This document shows, one piece after another, positions 9,220 to 18,318 of a DNA stretch of 64,000 bases (its first letter is position 1; each line of letters begins with the position of its first letter). A model generated the notes under the pieces. The model was not told the origin of the DNA. It did no database searches and saw only the letters and a program-made list of their open reading frames with translations. Made by a program: the position numbers and the translations under genes. Source of the DNA: Phaeobacter gallaeciensis DSM 26640 (GTDB lineage: Bacteria; Pseudomonadota; Alphaproteobacteria; Rhodobacterales; Rhodobacteraceae); assembly GCF_000511385.1 (NCBI RefSeq), contig NC_023137.1, forward strand, positions 1,185,001-1,249,000. Reading direction: 5' to 3'.

Positions 9220-10806
9220 TTAGGCCAACCAGCACTTATGCGACCATTTGCCGGCCATGGTATCGCCGGTGGAATCCACCACCCAACCCTGAACCTTGCT
9301 GCTGGTCGCCTCGATGAAGTCGTTGAACATCGGGCAGATCAGACCACCTTCGTCCCGCACCATCATACCCATCTGGCTGTAAAGCGCTTTGCGCTTGGCT
9401 TCGTCCAGCTCACCACGCGCGGCAAACAACAGCTTGTCGAAATCTTCGCGCTTGAAGCGGGTGTCGTTCCAGTCTGCGGTCGAGAGATACGCGGTTGAAT
9501 ACATCTGGTCCTGCACCGGACGGCCACCCCAGTAGGAGGCGCAGAAGGGCTGTGCATTCCAGACTTCCGACCAGTAACCATCACCGGGCTCGCGCTTCAG
9601 CTCCAGCGGAATGCCGGCTGCGTTCGCGGACTGCTGGAACAGCTGTGCTGCATCCAGGGCGCCGGGGAAGGCAACATCCGACACCCGCAGGGTGATCGGG
9701 CTGCCGTCATGGCCGGACTTCTTGTAGTGCTCAGCCGCCTTCGCCGGATCAAACGGGCGCTGCGGAATGCTGTCGTCAAACAACGGGTAGGCTGCGTTGA
9801 CAGGCATGTCGTTGCCAACAGAGCCGTAGCCGCGCAGCACTTTATCGACCATTTCGTCACGGTTGATGGCGTATTTCAGCGCCAGACGCAGTTCGTTGTT
9901 GTCGAACGGCGCTGTGTCGCAATGCATGATGAACACATAGTGACCCGGACCCGCGGCATTGCGCACAGTCAGGTTCGGCGCGCGGTCCAGCAGACCCGCA
10001 ACCTTTGGCTCAACACGGTTGGCGATGTGGACCTGACCGGACTGGAGCGCTGCCATACGAGCGGTGGCGTCGTTGATCACGACGATCTCGACCTCATCTA
10101 CATGGCCACGGGTGTCGTCCCAGTAGTTGGGGTTTTTCTTCCACATGTGGCGCACGCCGGGCTCATCTGCTTCCAGCATATAGGCGCCGGAGCCGATGCC
10201 TGCCGCCGGGTTGTCAAAGCCGCCATCGGGCTGGATCATCAGGTGATAGTCGGCCATCAGATAGGGTAGGTCGGCGTTTGGCGTGGTCAGCTCCACGATG
10301 AAGTTATCACCATCGGCCTTCATGCTCTCGATACCGCGCATGATGCCCAGGGCCCCGGACTGGCTGTCATCGTTGGAGTGGCGTTCCATCGTACGCATCA
10401 CATCTTCAGCGGTCACAGACTTGCCGTTGTGGAACTCAACACCCTTACGGATTTTGAAGGTCCATGTCTTGGCGTCGGCGCTGGCTTCAACGCTTTCGGC
10501 GACGCGATTTTCGATGCCACCCTCGGGGGTCACATTTACCAGCGTTTCGCCGAATTGATAGAGGTTGTGATAAGGCACTTGGCTGGCAGCCACGGCCGGA
10601 TCCAGCGAGTCGGTGCTGCCACCCCCGATGGAGCCCAGCTTCAGCGTGCCTCCCTTGACCGGGCCTGCTGCCTCAGCTGCGCGGGCAAACATGCTGCCTG
10701 CAACAGCGGCGCTGATCCCCAGTGCAGCGGTTTTGCCCATGAATTCACGCCGGGTCATTTTGCCGGAGGTGACGCTTTGCGTCATGAAATCAAGTTGGTC
10801 TTTCAT
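9220..10806 (-). CDS. peptide-type ABC importer substrate-binding protein (SBP family 5), Tat signal
   Basis: A 528-residue periplasmic binding protein of the DppA/OppA class, first gene of the importer operon. Residues 18-24 read TRREFMG followed by a hydrophobic stretch and an ARAAEAA cleavage region, which is a twin-arginine signal; export in folded form is therefore likely. The mature part has the family pattern SLDPAV...AEDVMRTMERH. The start MKDQLD at 10806 is preceded by AGGGAG. Ligands of this family include peptides, opines and sugars, and the ligand here cannot be told. A further in-frame ATG at 10860 lacks a ribosome site. Confidence 0.9.
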   Translation of the reverse strand: MKDQLDFMTQSVTSGKMTRREFMGKTAALGISAAVAGSMFARAAEAAGPVKGGTLKLGSIGGGSTDSLDPAVAASQVPYHNLYQFGETLVNVTPEGGIENRVAESVEASADAKTWTFKIRKGVEFHNGKSVTAEDVMRTMERHSNDDSQSGALGIMRGIESMKADGDNFIVELTTPNADLPYLMADYHLMIQPDGGFDNPAAGIGSGAYMLEADEPGVRHMWKKNPNYWDDTRGHVDEVEIVVINDATARMAALQSGQVHIANRVEPKVAGLLDRAPNLTVRNAAGPGHYVFIMHCDTAPFDNNELRLALKYAINRDEMVDKVLRGYGSVGNDMPVNAAYPLFDDSIPQRPFDPAKAAEHYKKSGHDGSPITLRVSDVAFPGALDAAQLFQQSANAAGIPLELKREPGDGYWSEVWNAQPFCASYWGGRPVQDQMYSTAYLSTADWNDTRFKREDFDKLLFAARGELDEAKRKALYSQMGMMVRDEGGLICPMFNDFIEATSSKVQGWVVDSTGDTMAGKWSHKCWLA

Positions 10807-11262
10807 TGCGGACTCCCTGTCGTATTTAGACGCTGAACACGTCATTTCTTGAATTGTCATTCAAGGTTTGCGCATTTGATGCGACCTCGCAACCCTTATT
10901 AGCGTCCTTTTTGGCGCTAGAGGAGGCGGCGAAGTCTTCAAGAGACGGTGATCCCGTCGCCTTTTGCGACTGCTATGTCGTATTTGGCAGGAAGTGAATG
11001 CTTGGCGGGACAATATGTGGAAAAAAGCCTCCCGGACCAGAGATCAAATATTATCCCGCTCACACCGAGGTATTCGCCAATGGCTGGCGAAAATCAGCGC
11101 ATTTTCTGCTTGAAGAGGTCTGTAGTTGGGAGCGCCGGGCTGCCGTGCGTGACTGGCACCCGCTCCGTCTTTTACGGTTTTGCTGCGATGTTCACCGCCA
11201 GGGCAGGGCGGATTGCATAGAGCCGGACCGGACGAAACGCGACATCCACAGCCTGCGCAAAC
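10807..11262. other. 456-base gap upstream of the importer operon
   Basis: This gap must hold the promoter of the minus-strand importer operon. It is visibly lower in GC than its surroundings. On the plus strand a 103-codon frame runs from ATG 10998 (preceded by AGGAAGTGA) to 11309, overlapping the end of dtd; its product is rich in Arg, Cys and Trp and I recognise no family. I do not call it a gene. No convincing RNA gene or terminator was seen. Confidence 0.4.
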
Positions 11263-11709
11263 TCACCAGTCGGCACTGTCCATCCAAATGGTCACCGGGC
11301 CGGAGTTGACCAAAGCGACCTGCATATCCGCCCCAAAGCATCCGCGCGCAACAGGCACTTCCAGCGCCGCCAGTTGGTCGGCAAATCTGGTATACAGCGC
11401 GCCCCCCAGGTCCGGGGCGGCAGCATTGGAAAAACCGGGGCGGTTGCCCCGGCGGGTGTCGGCGGCAAGGGTGAACTGGCTGACGACCAAGGCGCTGCCG
11501 CCGATGTCTTTCACGGAGCGGTTCATCTTTCCTGCTTCATCGCTAAAGATCCGTAGCTTGCTGATCTTGGCCGCCATCTGATCGGCTTGTGCTTCACTGT
11601 CGCCTTCCATGGCGCAGATCAGGATCATTAGGCCGGGACCGATATCGCCGATGACCTCATCGTCAACACAGACGGAGGCCTCAGAAACGCGTTGGATCAG
11701 AGCACGCAT
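11263..11709 (-). CDS. dtd: D-aminoacyl-tRNA deacylase
   Basis: A 148-residue Dtd-family enzyme that hydrolyses D-amino acids (and glycine mischarged on tRNA-Ala) from tRNA in the cytoplasm. It starts [13 protein letters not shown], typical of the family, and shows the catalytic strand motif [15 protein letters not shown] and the late motif [11 protein letters not shown]. Full family length. It is 28 bases downstream of the nitroreductase on the same strand and may share its transcript. Confidence 0.93.
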   Translation of the reverse strand: MRALIQRVSEASVCVDDEVIGDIGPGLMILICAMEGDSEAQADQMAAKISKLRIFSDEAGKMNRSVKDIGGSALVVSQFTLAADTRRGNRPGFSNAAAPDLGGALYTRFADQLAALEVPVARGCFGADMQVALVNSGPVTIWMDSADW

Positions 11710-11737
11710 AATCTCTCCTATTCACGGGGCAAAGGCG

Positions 11738-12409
11738 TTAGTCGCGCCAGCTGGTAAAATCGCCCAACTCGGCGCGTTCCGTTCGGAACTGATTAGCAGG
11801 ATGGTCTGGATTGCTGTAGCCGAAGGACAGGGCACAAAGGACGTTGCGATCCTCCGGTATGTCGCAGAACTGATGCAGCATCGGGGCATATGTAGCTACC
11901 GCTGCCTGCGCAATGGTTGCCACACCTGCGGCTGTCGCAGCAAGTGTGAAGCCGGTGATGAAGCCACCGCAATCGAGCGCGCCGTAGGGGCCAAGCTCCT
12001 TGGGGCTGGTCAGAATGGCACAATGGGGGGCGTCAAACAGGGTGAAATTGCGCATCATCTGCTGGTGTGAGGCTGCGCGATCGCCGCGTTCGACGCCCAC
12101 CGCCTCATATAAGGCCCAGCCGCAGGCCTGGCGGCGGGTTTTGTATTCGCCGCTATAGCGTTCGGGAAAGGGCAGATCCGGCGCAACGGAATCTTTTATC
12201 ACTGCTTCCATCAGCGCAGATCGCAGCGCATCGGTGGCGGTACCGCTGAACAGCGTCACCTGCCAGGGCTGAGCATTGCACCAGGACGGGACTTTCTGTG
12301 CGCAGCGCAGAATATCCTCGATCACCGCGCGCGGCACCGGATCCGGGCGAAACGCACGGCAGCTGTGGCGCTGACTGAACAGGGCATCAAGGGCTGGCAG
12401 AGTGGTCAT
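11738..12409 (-). CDS. nitroreductase family protein
   Basis: A 223-residue FMN-dependent oxidoreductase. The N-terminal pattern RHSCRAFRPDPVPRAVIEDIL and the CAQKVPSWCNAQPWQV region are the FMN-binding signatures of this family; the C-terminal end LSFGYSNPDHPANQFRTERAEL is also typical. It acts in the cytoplasm, probably as a dimer, with NAD(P)H; the natural acceptor is unknown. The start MTTLPAL at 12409 was preferred to the longer frame start at 12499, which overlaps the zinc-ribbon gene. It lies 55 bases after that gene and may be the last of its transcript. Confidence 0.85.
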   Translation of the reverse strand: MTTLPALDALFSQRHSCRAFRPDPVPRAVIEDILRCAQKVPSWCNAQPWQVTLFSGTATDALRSALMEAVIKDSVAPDLPFPERYSGEYKTRRQACGWALYEAVGVERGDRAASHQQMMRNFTLFDAPHCAILTSPKELGPYGALDCGGFITGFTLAATAAGVATIAQAAVATYAPMLHQFCDIPEDRNVLCALSFGYSNPDHPANQFRTERAELGDFTSWRD

Positions 12410-12464
12410 GGCGGGTCCTTGATTTCTGACATCAGTAGGTCGAAACGAGTGCGAGGCTTGGCTG

Positions 12465-13616
12465 TCAACGTGATCCGAAGTACGCCACAACACCCCCAAC
12501 GATCAGCGCCACGATAACGGCGGCCGCAATCTTCCACGCGGAATAAGGGCGTTCTCCTTGCACCCGGCCCGATTGTCCGTTGACCACAAACCGATAGGTT
12601 TTGCCCCGGTACTTATAGGCCGCGAGCCAGACGGGCAGCAGCACGTGTTTGAACGTGATGTCGGAGAAATTGCTGTCGATATAGTCAATGCGTTGCCGGT
12701 CGCCGCCGATATCAAACCGCACATCGCGTTCGATCACCCGGCGCATCCGCGCATTGGCTTCTCTGTAACCGTCGGCCAGCTCCACCGCATAGGCCTCCGC
12801 CCGGAACCCGGCCAGATACTGCGGCTGATAGGGTTCCAGCGCCGACAGATCCCAGGGTTCCAGCGCGTCGGTGTTCTTTTTCGGCAGGCTCTTGGAAGCC
12901 AGCACCAGAACATCGTCAAAGAACCGCTGTACCCGCCCCGAGACAGGCCGCCAGCGCACCTTAGGCACCTGCCGGGACTGGCGTTTGCCATCGACCACGA
13001 CAGTTTCGGTGACATAGTAGACCGTGCCGCGCTGGCCGCGATACTGGGAGCGGGTTTCAGCATCAAAGGTCCAGTAAGGCACATAGATCCCGTCCATCCG
13101 CCGTCCCTTGCGGGCATATTGTTGCAGGCCGTTTGGCGCAAACCAGAGCTGACCCAACCAGTCCGCCATCGCCTTATGGGCGCTGCGCTCGTCAAAAGCG
13201 AAGGGCAGCACACCCTTCGGCTTGATATGGCGATGGGTGCCGGTATCCGTGACCATGGGCGTGGCGCAGAAGGGACATTCGCCGGCGTGGTCATTCGGGT
13301 CCAGCTCCACCTGTGCGGCGCAATTGGGGCATCGCAGCACACGGGTTTCTTCCATGTCGGCCTCGGCCAGACCTGATGATAGCGCGGTATCGAAATCCAA
13401 CTCGCGCAGACTGCCACCGCGCCATGGGCCAGATCGGATCGCCTCCTGATGACCGCAGTGGTCGCAGGTCAGCGTGCCGTTTTGCGGGTCATAGCGATAA
13501 TCTGCGCCGCATTGTTCACAAGGGAACCGGTGCTCCGCCAGCGGAGCGTGGATATCGGAGGGCGCAGCGGTCTCGTTTGAGAACGGACCGGAAGGAGGCA
13601 GGGGGGGCTGGGTCAC
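12465..13616 (-). CDS. double zinc-ribbon membrane-anchored protein (YdjG-like)
   Basis: A 383-residue protein. Two CxxC-CxxC zinc ribbons are visible: C33/C36 with C51/C54 and C96/C99 with C114/C117. The middle region is a large uncharacterised domain, and residues about 363-381 form a single hydrophobic helix ending in FGSR, so it is tail-anchored with the ribbons in the cytoplasm. This layout resembles B. subtilis YdjG, a TFIIB-zinc-ribbon-annotated protein that works with an SPFH partner at the membrane; that parallel is inference. It is nine bases after the 66-aa membrane protein and part of the XpaC/TelA/SPFH cluster. Confidence 0.78.
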   Translation of the reverse strand: MTQPPLPPSGPFSNETAAPSDIHAPLAEHRFPCEQCGADYRYDPQNGTLTCDHCGHQEAIRSGPWRGGSLRELDFDTALSSGLAEADMEETRVLRCPNCAAQVELDPNDHAGECPFCATPMVTDTGTHRHIKPKGVLPFAFDERSAHKAMADWLGQLWFAPNGLQQYARKGRRMDGIYVPYWTFDAETRSQYRGQRGTVYYVTETVVVDGKRQSRQVPKVRWRPVSGRVQRFFDDVLVLASKSLPKKNTDALEPWDLSALEPYQPQYLAGFRAEAYAVELADGYREANARMRRVIERDVRFDIGGDRQRIDYIDSNFSDITFKHVLLPVWLAAYKYRGKTYRFVVNGQSGRVQGERPYSAWKIAAAVIVALIVGGVVAYFGSR

Positions 13617-13625
13617 GAGGGAACC

Positions 13626-13826
13626 TCAAAGATACTTGTGCAGCAGTTTCGGTACCATGATGCGCAGGGCGCAGTCCTTCAACAGGAAAGGGTGCAAAAG
13701 ATGAAAGAGCCCATGCAGCGCGATCAGGATGAGCAGCGCGTGAAAGGCAATCCCGTGCAGCCCCGTCACAAAAAGAGAGACAATACGAACTGGTTCGACC
13801 AGTGAAACCGTTTGACCGCGCTCCAT
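13626..13826 (-). CDS. 66-aa predicted membrane protein
   Basis: A short frame starting MERGQTV with a central hydrophobic helix at about residues 22-46, very His- and Leu-rich (LHGIAFHALLILIALHGLFHLLH), and a basic C-terminus ending LLHKYL. No family is recognised. Its stop is nine bases from the zinc-ribbon start, which argues for co-translation. The ribosome site is weak (GAATACGG, about 13 bases upstream), so the call is moderate. It probably sits in the inner membrane; the histidines could bind metal, but this is speculation. Confidence 0.5.
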   Translation of the reverse strand: MERGQTVSLVEPVRIVSLFVTGLHGIAFHALLILIALHGLFHLLHPFLLKDCALRIMVPKLLHKYL

Positions 13827-13878
13827 GGTGTCATTGTTACCGTATTCTTCATTGTGCGTGAGCTGCGCTAGTCGAGAG

Positions 13879-13907
13879 AAAGGGCGCCGATGATGACAGC
13901 GCCCTTT
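13879..13907 (-). terminator. hairpin between SPFH gene and 66-aa gene
   Basis: AAAGGGCGC pairs perfectly with GCGCCCTTT across an eleven-base loop. On the minus strand the stem is followed by TTTCTCTC, a weak T tract. It may end or weaken the transcript after the SPFH-GYF_2 gene, leaving the last two genes to read-through or their own promoter. Confidence 0.5.
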
Positions 13908-13920
13908 GGTTTGTTTGATG

Positions 13921-15108
13921 TTAGCCTGTCGGGGGCGGCGGAGGCGGCGGTGGAGGTAGGATGGTGAAGAGCTGCGCCAGTTCCAGCACCTCACCAGCGG
14001 CTTTCCAACCATCCTGACCGGGCGTCCACACAAGACTGTCGCGGCGCAGCGCGCCCTCCTGTGCCATCCGGCCAAGCCGGGCCTTGGAGAAAGGGCCGCT
14101 GGTCTGGCCATTTTCTGCAATATGCCAGACATGCTCCACCGGCGGCGGCGGCGGAGCAACCGGCGCGGCTTGCACTGGGGCCTGCGTGGCAGCGGGTGCG
14201 GGCCGTGCGCCCCAGGGACCGGTGGGCTGACCCGCTGCATGACTGGCGGTACCGGGTTGCGCCATCTGCGCCATCTGTTGGGCCATCGCCATGCCCATCC
14301 CCATGCCCATACCAGCCCCCATACCGCTGTTGGGCGTTTGGGCGGCGGCGGTCATCGCCTCGGCGGCAGAGAATTGCGTGTAGCGGCCAAGATCACCGAC
14401 GATCCCCATCTGGGTGCGCTTGTCCAGTGCCTGTTCGACGGCGGCGGGCAGCGAGATGTTCTCGATATATAGCTCCGGGATCGCGATGCCGTACTCAGCG
14501 ACCGTGGCGGAAATCTCCGCCGCGACCAGCTTGCCCAGATCAGCCGTATTGGCCGCCATATCCAGTACCGGGATGCCGGAACCCGCCAGAACCCGGCTCA
14601 CCTGCTGTACGATGATATTGCGGATCTGGAAGGAGATCTCGTCCATCGTGAATTCGCCATCGGTGCCGACGATCTCGGTCAGGAACCGGGCCGGGTCCAC
14701 CACCCGGATGCTGTAGGTGCCAAAGGCGCGCAGGCGGAGGGGGCCGAACTCCGGGTCCCGCGCCATGATTGGGTTTTTGGTGCCCCATTTCAGATCGTTG
14801 AACCGGGTGGTGTCAACGAAGTAGATCTCCGATTTGAACGGCGACTGAAACCCGTGATCCCAATGCTGTAGCGTCGTCATGATCGGCATGTTGTTGGTCT
14901 CAAGCATGTAGAGACCAGGTGTGAAGACATCTGCCAGCTGGCCCTCATGCACAAAGACCGCTGCCTGACCTTCGCGGACCGTCAGCTTGGCGCCATATTT
15001 GATCGCGTGACCTTCACGCTCAAAACGCCAGACCAGCGTGTCATTGGTGTCGTCGGTCCAGTGGATGACGTCGATGAACTCTCCCTTGAGAAAGTCGAAA
15101 ATACCCAT
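13921..15108 (-). CDS. SPFH-domain protein with C-terminal GYF_2 domain
   Basis: A 395-residue cytoplasmic protein. Residues about 1-240 match the SPFH/YdjI-like family (COG4260, long annotated as 'virion core protein'): MGIFDFLKGEFIDVIHW, then an SPFH core. A Gly/Met-rich linker (repeated GMGMGM) and a Pro/Ala linker lead to a GYF_2-like domain at about 315-370 (WHIAENGQTSGPFSK...W) and a polyproline end. The start at 15108 has GAGGATGAAACC upstream. SPFH proteins build membrane scaffolds; GYF domains bind proline-rich peptides. It lies between the DUF2927 lipoprotein and the zinc-ribbon gene. Confidence 0.85.
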   Translation of the reverse strand: MGIFDFLKGEFIDVIHWTDDTNDTLVWRFEREGHAIKYGAKLTVREGQAAVFVHEGQLADVFTPGLYMLETNNMPIMTTLQHWDHGFQSPFKSEIYFVDTTRFNDLKWGTKNPIMARDPEFGPLRLRAFGTYSIRVVDPARFLTEIVGTDGEFTMDEISFQIRNIIVQQVSRVLAGSGIPVLDMAANTADLGKLVAAEISATVAEYGIAIPELYIENISLPAAVEQALDKRTQMGIVGDLGRYTQFSAAEAMTAAAQTPNSGMGAGMGMGMGMAMAQQMAQMAQPGTASHAAGQPTGPWGARPAPAATQAPVQAAPVAPPPPPVEHVWHIAENGQTSGPFSKARLGRMAQEGALRRDSLVWTPGQDGWKAAGEVLELAQLFTILPPPPPPPPPTG

Positions 15109-15206
15109 GGTTTCATCCTCCTTCGGCGATGCGGCTGGCATCATGGCAGGCGTGCAGGGCAGCACGATGTTGGGCGCGCCGAGGCGCGGGCGGGAGACAG
15201 CCGCGC

Positions 15207-16181
15207 TTAGCGCGGTTCCCCCATGATATCATAGGCAATCGCCTGCACGATGGGCCGGGCTTCATCGGCGGACATGCCAGGGTGCAGGCGGGGGTCGTAA
15301 AGGATCTGCAGAAGTTTTTCGTCCTGACTGGTCAGCAACGCAAATTCATCATCATCGTTGAAGATCGAGGGACGCGCCTGCGGGCTGTCATTGCGCAGGC
15401 CAAGGCCCTGAGCGATTTCCTCGTGGATACAGCTTTGGCGGGCAAGGTCAGGGTGTTCGGCCCGGATGAGTGCCACGCCGCGCATATAAGAGGAGGGATC
15501 CGCCTGCAGCCCCCCGGCGCGCACCAGACAGTAGTAGCTTTGCGGCGGGTTGGCAAAGACCTGAAGATCGGCGTCGCTGATCGACGGCAGGATGTCTCGC
15601 ACCCGCCTCGCCACATAGGCACTGTCATCCGCGCCAGCGAAGATCACATTGAAATTGGCTCGGGCACGGCTGGTCGTTGTGCTGATGGGATGACCGGTGA
15701 TCCGGGCCAGACGGGCGGCGTAGGCCTCCAGCGTTGCGCGGTCTTTCTGCTGTTGCTCTGCGCTTACGGAGGGGCCGAAGTCGGCGCGCAGGCGCACCGG
15801 ACCCTGCCAACGCCCCAACGCCCCGGAGGTGCGCAGGTTATTGCTGCCATATTCGTCGTAAAAGGCAATCTGTTCAAAATTCCGGCGCAGGTCATCCGCA
15901 TCATAAGGCGTCTCCGGTCCGCCACCGTCTGTGCGCAACAGCCCACGGGTCAGCAGATCCTGCTGTAGTGTGCCGTAGTAGCGGGCTAGACGCTGGCTTT
16001 CGGCAGAAGGGGGCTTTGGCTCCGGCGCGAGATCTGCGGGCCGCGTCGGCGGTACCAGAGAGGTGCGCTGAGCCAAGGGATCGCACCCCATCAGCAGCGC
16101 CGCCCCAGCGAGCGTAGCGAGCACCGCTGGGATCATACGCCGCCGGGGCGGCCGCGGCCTTATGGGGTGGGCCTTTTTCAT
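15207..16181 (-). CDS. DUF2927 lipoprotein
   Basis: A 324-residue secreted lipoprotein. A basic N-terminus and hydrophobic stretch end in the lipobox ALLMGC with the lipidated cysteine at residue 33. The rest fits DUF2927 (family recalled from roseobacter genomes), including CLVRAGG, a run around C-I-HEEIAQGLGLRND that resembles a metalloprotease-like HExxx-type helix, and YDPRLHPGM. Whether the HEEIAQ helix is catalytic is unknown. The start overlaps the TelA-like stop by four bases (ATGA), so the two are coupled. It would sit in the inner or outer membrane facing the periplasm. Confidence 0.82.
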   Translation of the reverse strand: MKKAHPIRPRPPRRRMIPAVLATLAGAALLMGCDPLAQRTSLVPPTRPADLAPEPKPPSAESQRLARYYGTLQQDLLTRGLLRTDGGGPETPYDADDLRRNFEQIAFYDEYGSNNLRTSGALGRWQGPVRLRADFGPSVSAEQQQKDRATLEAYAARLARITGHPISTTTSRARANFNVIFAGADDSAYVARRVRDILPSISDADLQVFANPPQSYYCLVRAGGLQADPSSYMRGVALIRAEHPDLARQSCIHEEIAQGLGLRNDSPQARPSIFNDDDEFALLTSQDEKLLQILYDPRLHPGMSADEARPIVQAIAYDIMGEPR

Positions 16182-17374
16182 GCGGTGCCGGGGACCGCCG
16201 TGGCAGCTGTGTCGCCAACACCGTCGCGGCGCGCTTTGGCAGCGGCCAATGTGTCGCGCAGCTCGGCTTCCATCTTCTTTAGATCTTCCTCTGCGGCAGC
16301 GCGCTTGGCCTTGCCGTCGTCGGCGATCTGCAGGCTTTCCTGGATGGTTCCGATCAGATCGGCATTGGCCTGTTTGACCGCTTCGATGTCGAAAACGCCG
16401 CGCTCCATTTCCTGACGGATCACCTTGTTGGTTTCGCGCAGGTTGGCGGCGTTGGAGGTCAACAGCTCGTTGGTCAGGTCATTGGCGTCGCGCACGGCGG
16501 CTGCCGCCTCTGCCGAGCGCTGGATGGTCACGGCCTGTGCCAACTGTGTCTCCCAAAGCGGCACCGTGTTCACCAGCGTCGAGTTGATCTTGGTCACCAG
16601 CGATTTGTCGTTTTCCTGCACCAGCCGGATTGAGGGTAGTGACTGCATGGTGACTTGACGGGTTAGTTTCAGATCATGCACCCGACGCTCCAGATCGTCG
16701 CGGGCGGCGCGCATGTCGCGCAGCTCCTGTGCGCGCATCACCTGATCGCTCTCCGCCGCAGCCGCAACAGCGGATTCCAGCGCTGGGATTTCCTTGCTGT
16801 CCAGCTCCGCTAGCTTGGCCTCACCGGCAGCAATATAAAGCGCCAGCTCATCATAGAAGCTCAGCGTCTTGGCATAGAGCAGATCCAGCGATTTGATATC
16901 CTTCAGCAGCTGATGCTCATGACCGAGAAGATTATCGGTAATTCGGTCGATCTGGCCCTGAACATCCTCAAACCGGGCGGTGAACTTGGCAAAAGGCGCC
17001 GCGCGCCCCAGCAGGCGTTCCCAGAAACTGCGCTTGCGGCGCACATCCAGCTCCGACACTGAAAACCCGCGAATGGTGGTCACGATGTTGCGCAAGCTAT
17101 CACCGGCCGGACCAACGTCCTTGTTGCGCACATCCGTCAGCATCGCCTGGCTGATTTGCTGCAATTCTGCCTGCGCGGCAGAGCCAAAGTGGATGATTGA
17201 GTTGCTGTCCGACATATCTATCTGCGCCATACGTGACTGGATATCGGCGCTGGTGGCCTCATCGGCCTGCTCCAGCGACTGGATCTCAGCCACCGGTTCC
17301 GGCAGCTCAATCGCGGTGATCTCGGAAACGATTTGCGTTTCCTTGGCGGCTTTCTTCTGGGTCGTCTCGGACAT
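16178..17374 (-). CDS. TelA-family (toxic anion resistance) protein
   Basis: A 398-residue, almost wholly helical soluble protein of the TelA/KlaA family (PF05816). Family-like segments are NIVTTIRGFSVSELDVRRKRSFWERLLG, VQGQIDRITDNLLGHEHQLLKDI and the C-terminal EVIRQEMERGVFDIEAVKQAN region seen here in similar form. Plasmid relatives were linked to tellurite resistance, but chromosomal ones are general envelope-stress factors of unknown biochemistry. It starts 22 bases after the XpaC-like stop and overlaps the DUF2927 start by four bases. A start at MSETTQKK is chosen; longer in-frame starts overlap the XpaC-like gene. Confidence 0.88.
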   Translation of the reverse strand: MSETTQKKAAKETQIVSEITAIELPEPVAEIQSLEQADEATSADIQSRMAQIDMSDSNSIIHFGSAAQAELQQISQAMLTDVRNKDVGPAGDSLRNIVTTIRGFSVSELDVRRKRSFWERLLGRAAPFAKFTARFEDVQGQIDRITDNLLGHEHQLLKDIKSLDLLYAKTLSFYDELALYIAAGEAKLAELDSKEIPALESAVAAAAESDQVMRAQELRDMRAARDDLERRVHDLKLTRQVTMQSLPSIRLVQENDKSLVTKINSTLVNTVPLWETQLAQAVTIQRSAEAAAAVRDANDLTNELLTSNAANLRETNKVIRQEMERGVFDIEAVKQANADLIGTIQESLQIADDGKAKRAAAEEDLKKMEAELRDTLAAAKARRDGVGDTAATAVPGTA

Positions 17375-17396
17375 GTGCAAATTCCTTATGGCTGTG

Positions 17397-18314
17397 TCAG
17401 CGGGTGTCCAGATGAACGCCCTCGCGCTGCAAACGATCGCGCAGCACGTCGATTTCAACGGTCAGATCGGTGCGATCTTCCAGCAGCATCTTGCGGGTGC
17501 GAGCGGCGAAGTTCTCCTCAAGATCGCGCAGCAAAGTCAGATAGTCCTCACGCGATTTCGTGTCGCCACTGCGGGTATAGATATCGGCAAACTTGATCGT
17601 CGCGTCGCGCGCGCCCATCAAATAGACGGTGAGGTAGCGCCGCGCCCCGGTCAGATCGCGGGGGTCTTCCTCGACCGTACGAAAGAGATCACGCGCCACT
17701 TCCTGAAAGGCCTCAACGCGCTGTTCGACCTTGCGATCGCGGGCGCGCAGGGCAGCATCGGTCATCGCCGCGAGATAGGTTTCGGCCTCGTCTACAACTC
17801 GGGCGACGCGGTCACGCTGGAAATCATCAATGCCTTCAGCGCCTTTATCCCGCAGCGGGTCCAGGCCAAAGGCCGCCAGATGCAGGCCAGCTGCCGCTGC
17901 GGCATAGATCAGCGCGCTGAATGCGCCGGGATCCTGTCGCCAGGCCGCAAATAGGGCGCCGATGCCGCAAAGTAGGGCGGCCAGAATTTTGCGTGGCAGG
18001 GCGGGGCGGCGGGCAACTTTGCGATCATCATAGGCGGCTTTAGCCCGCAGACCATCGCGCAGCAGATAGGCCGAACCGGCCCAGGTTGCTGCGGCAAGCA
18101 GGCCAAACGCCAGACCGGCTGCGTCCGAAAATACAGACATCAGCGCCACCAATCCCGCAGGCAGGGCCATCAGATTGGCGCGCATGCCGACGGGATCGAC
18201 CTTGGCGCTGCGGTAGCTGTTGGCGCTGGAGGTGTTGTGACCGGAGGCGGGGGCTTTATCGGCCCCTTTGTCGCGGCCATCGGGACTGTACTTGCCGCCA
18301 AAACGCTGTGCCAT
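17397..18314 (-). CDS. XpaC-like membrane protein (5-bromo-4-chloroindolyl phosphate hydrolysis family)
   Basis: A 305-residue membrane protein. A polar N-terminus (about 1-42) is followed by four likely helices near residues 47-63, 66-85, 108-125 and 130-150, then a charged, helical cytoplasmic domain. XpaC-family genes are regularly found next to telA, and this pairing supports the call; the family name comes from a phosphatase phenotype and not from a proven enzyme. The start MAQRFGG at 18314 is four bases after the stop of the 24-codon frame upstream. Confidence 0.8.
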   Translation of the reverse strand: MAQRFGGKYSPDGRDKGADKAPASGHNTSSANSYRSAKVDPVGMRANLMALPAGLVALMSVFSDAAGLAFGLLAAATWAGSAYLLRDGLRAKAAYDDRKVARRPALPRKILAALLCGIGALFAAWRQDPGAFSALIYAAAAAGLHLAAFGLDPLRDKGAEGIDDFQRDRVARVVDEAETYLAAMTDAALRARDRKVEQRVEAFQEVARDLFRTVEEDPRDLTGARRYLTVYLMGARDATIKFADIYTRSGDTKSREDYLTLLRDLEENFAARTRKMLLEDRTDLTVEIDVLRDRLQREGVHLDTR

Positions 18315-18318
18315 GGAG

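Noticed and set aside
16178..17374. Reading the TelA-like gene as true tellurite resistance
   Set aside because: No TerC, TerD, TehB or other tellurite genes accompany it; chromosomal TelA proteins are not proven resistance factors, so only the family name is used.
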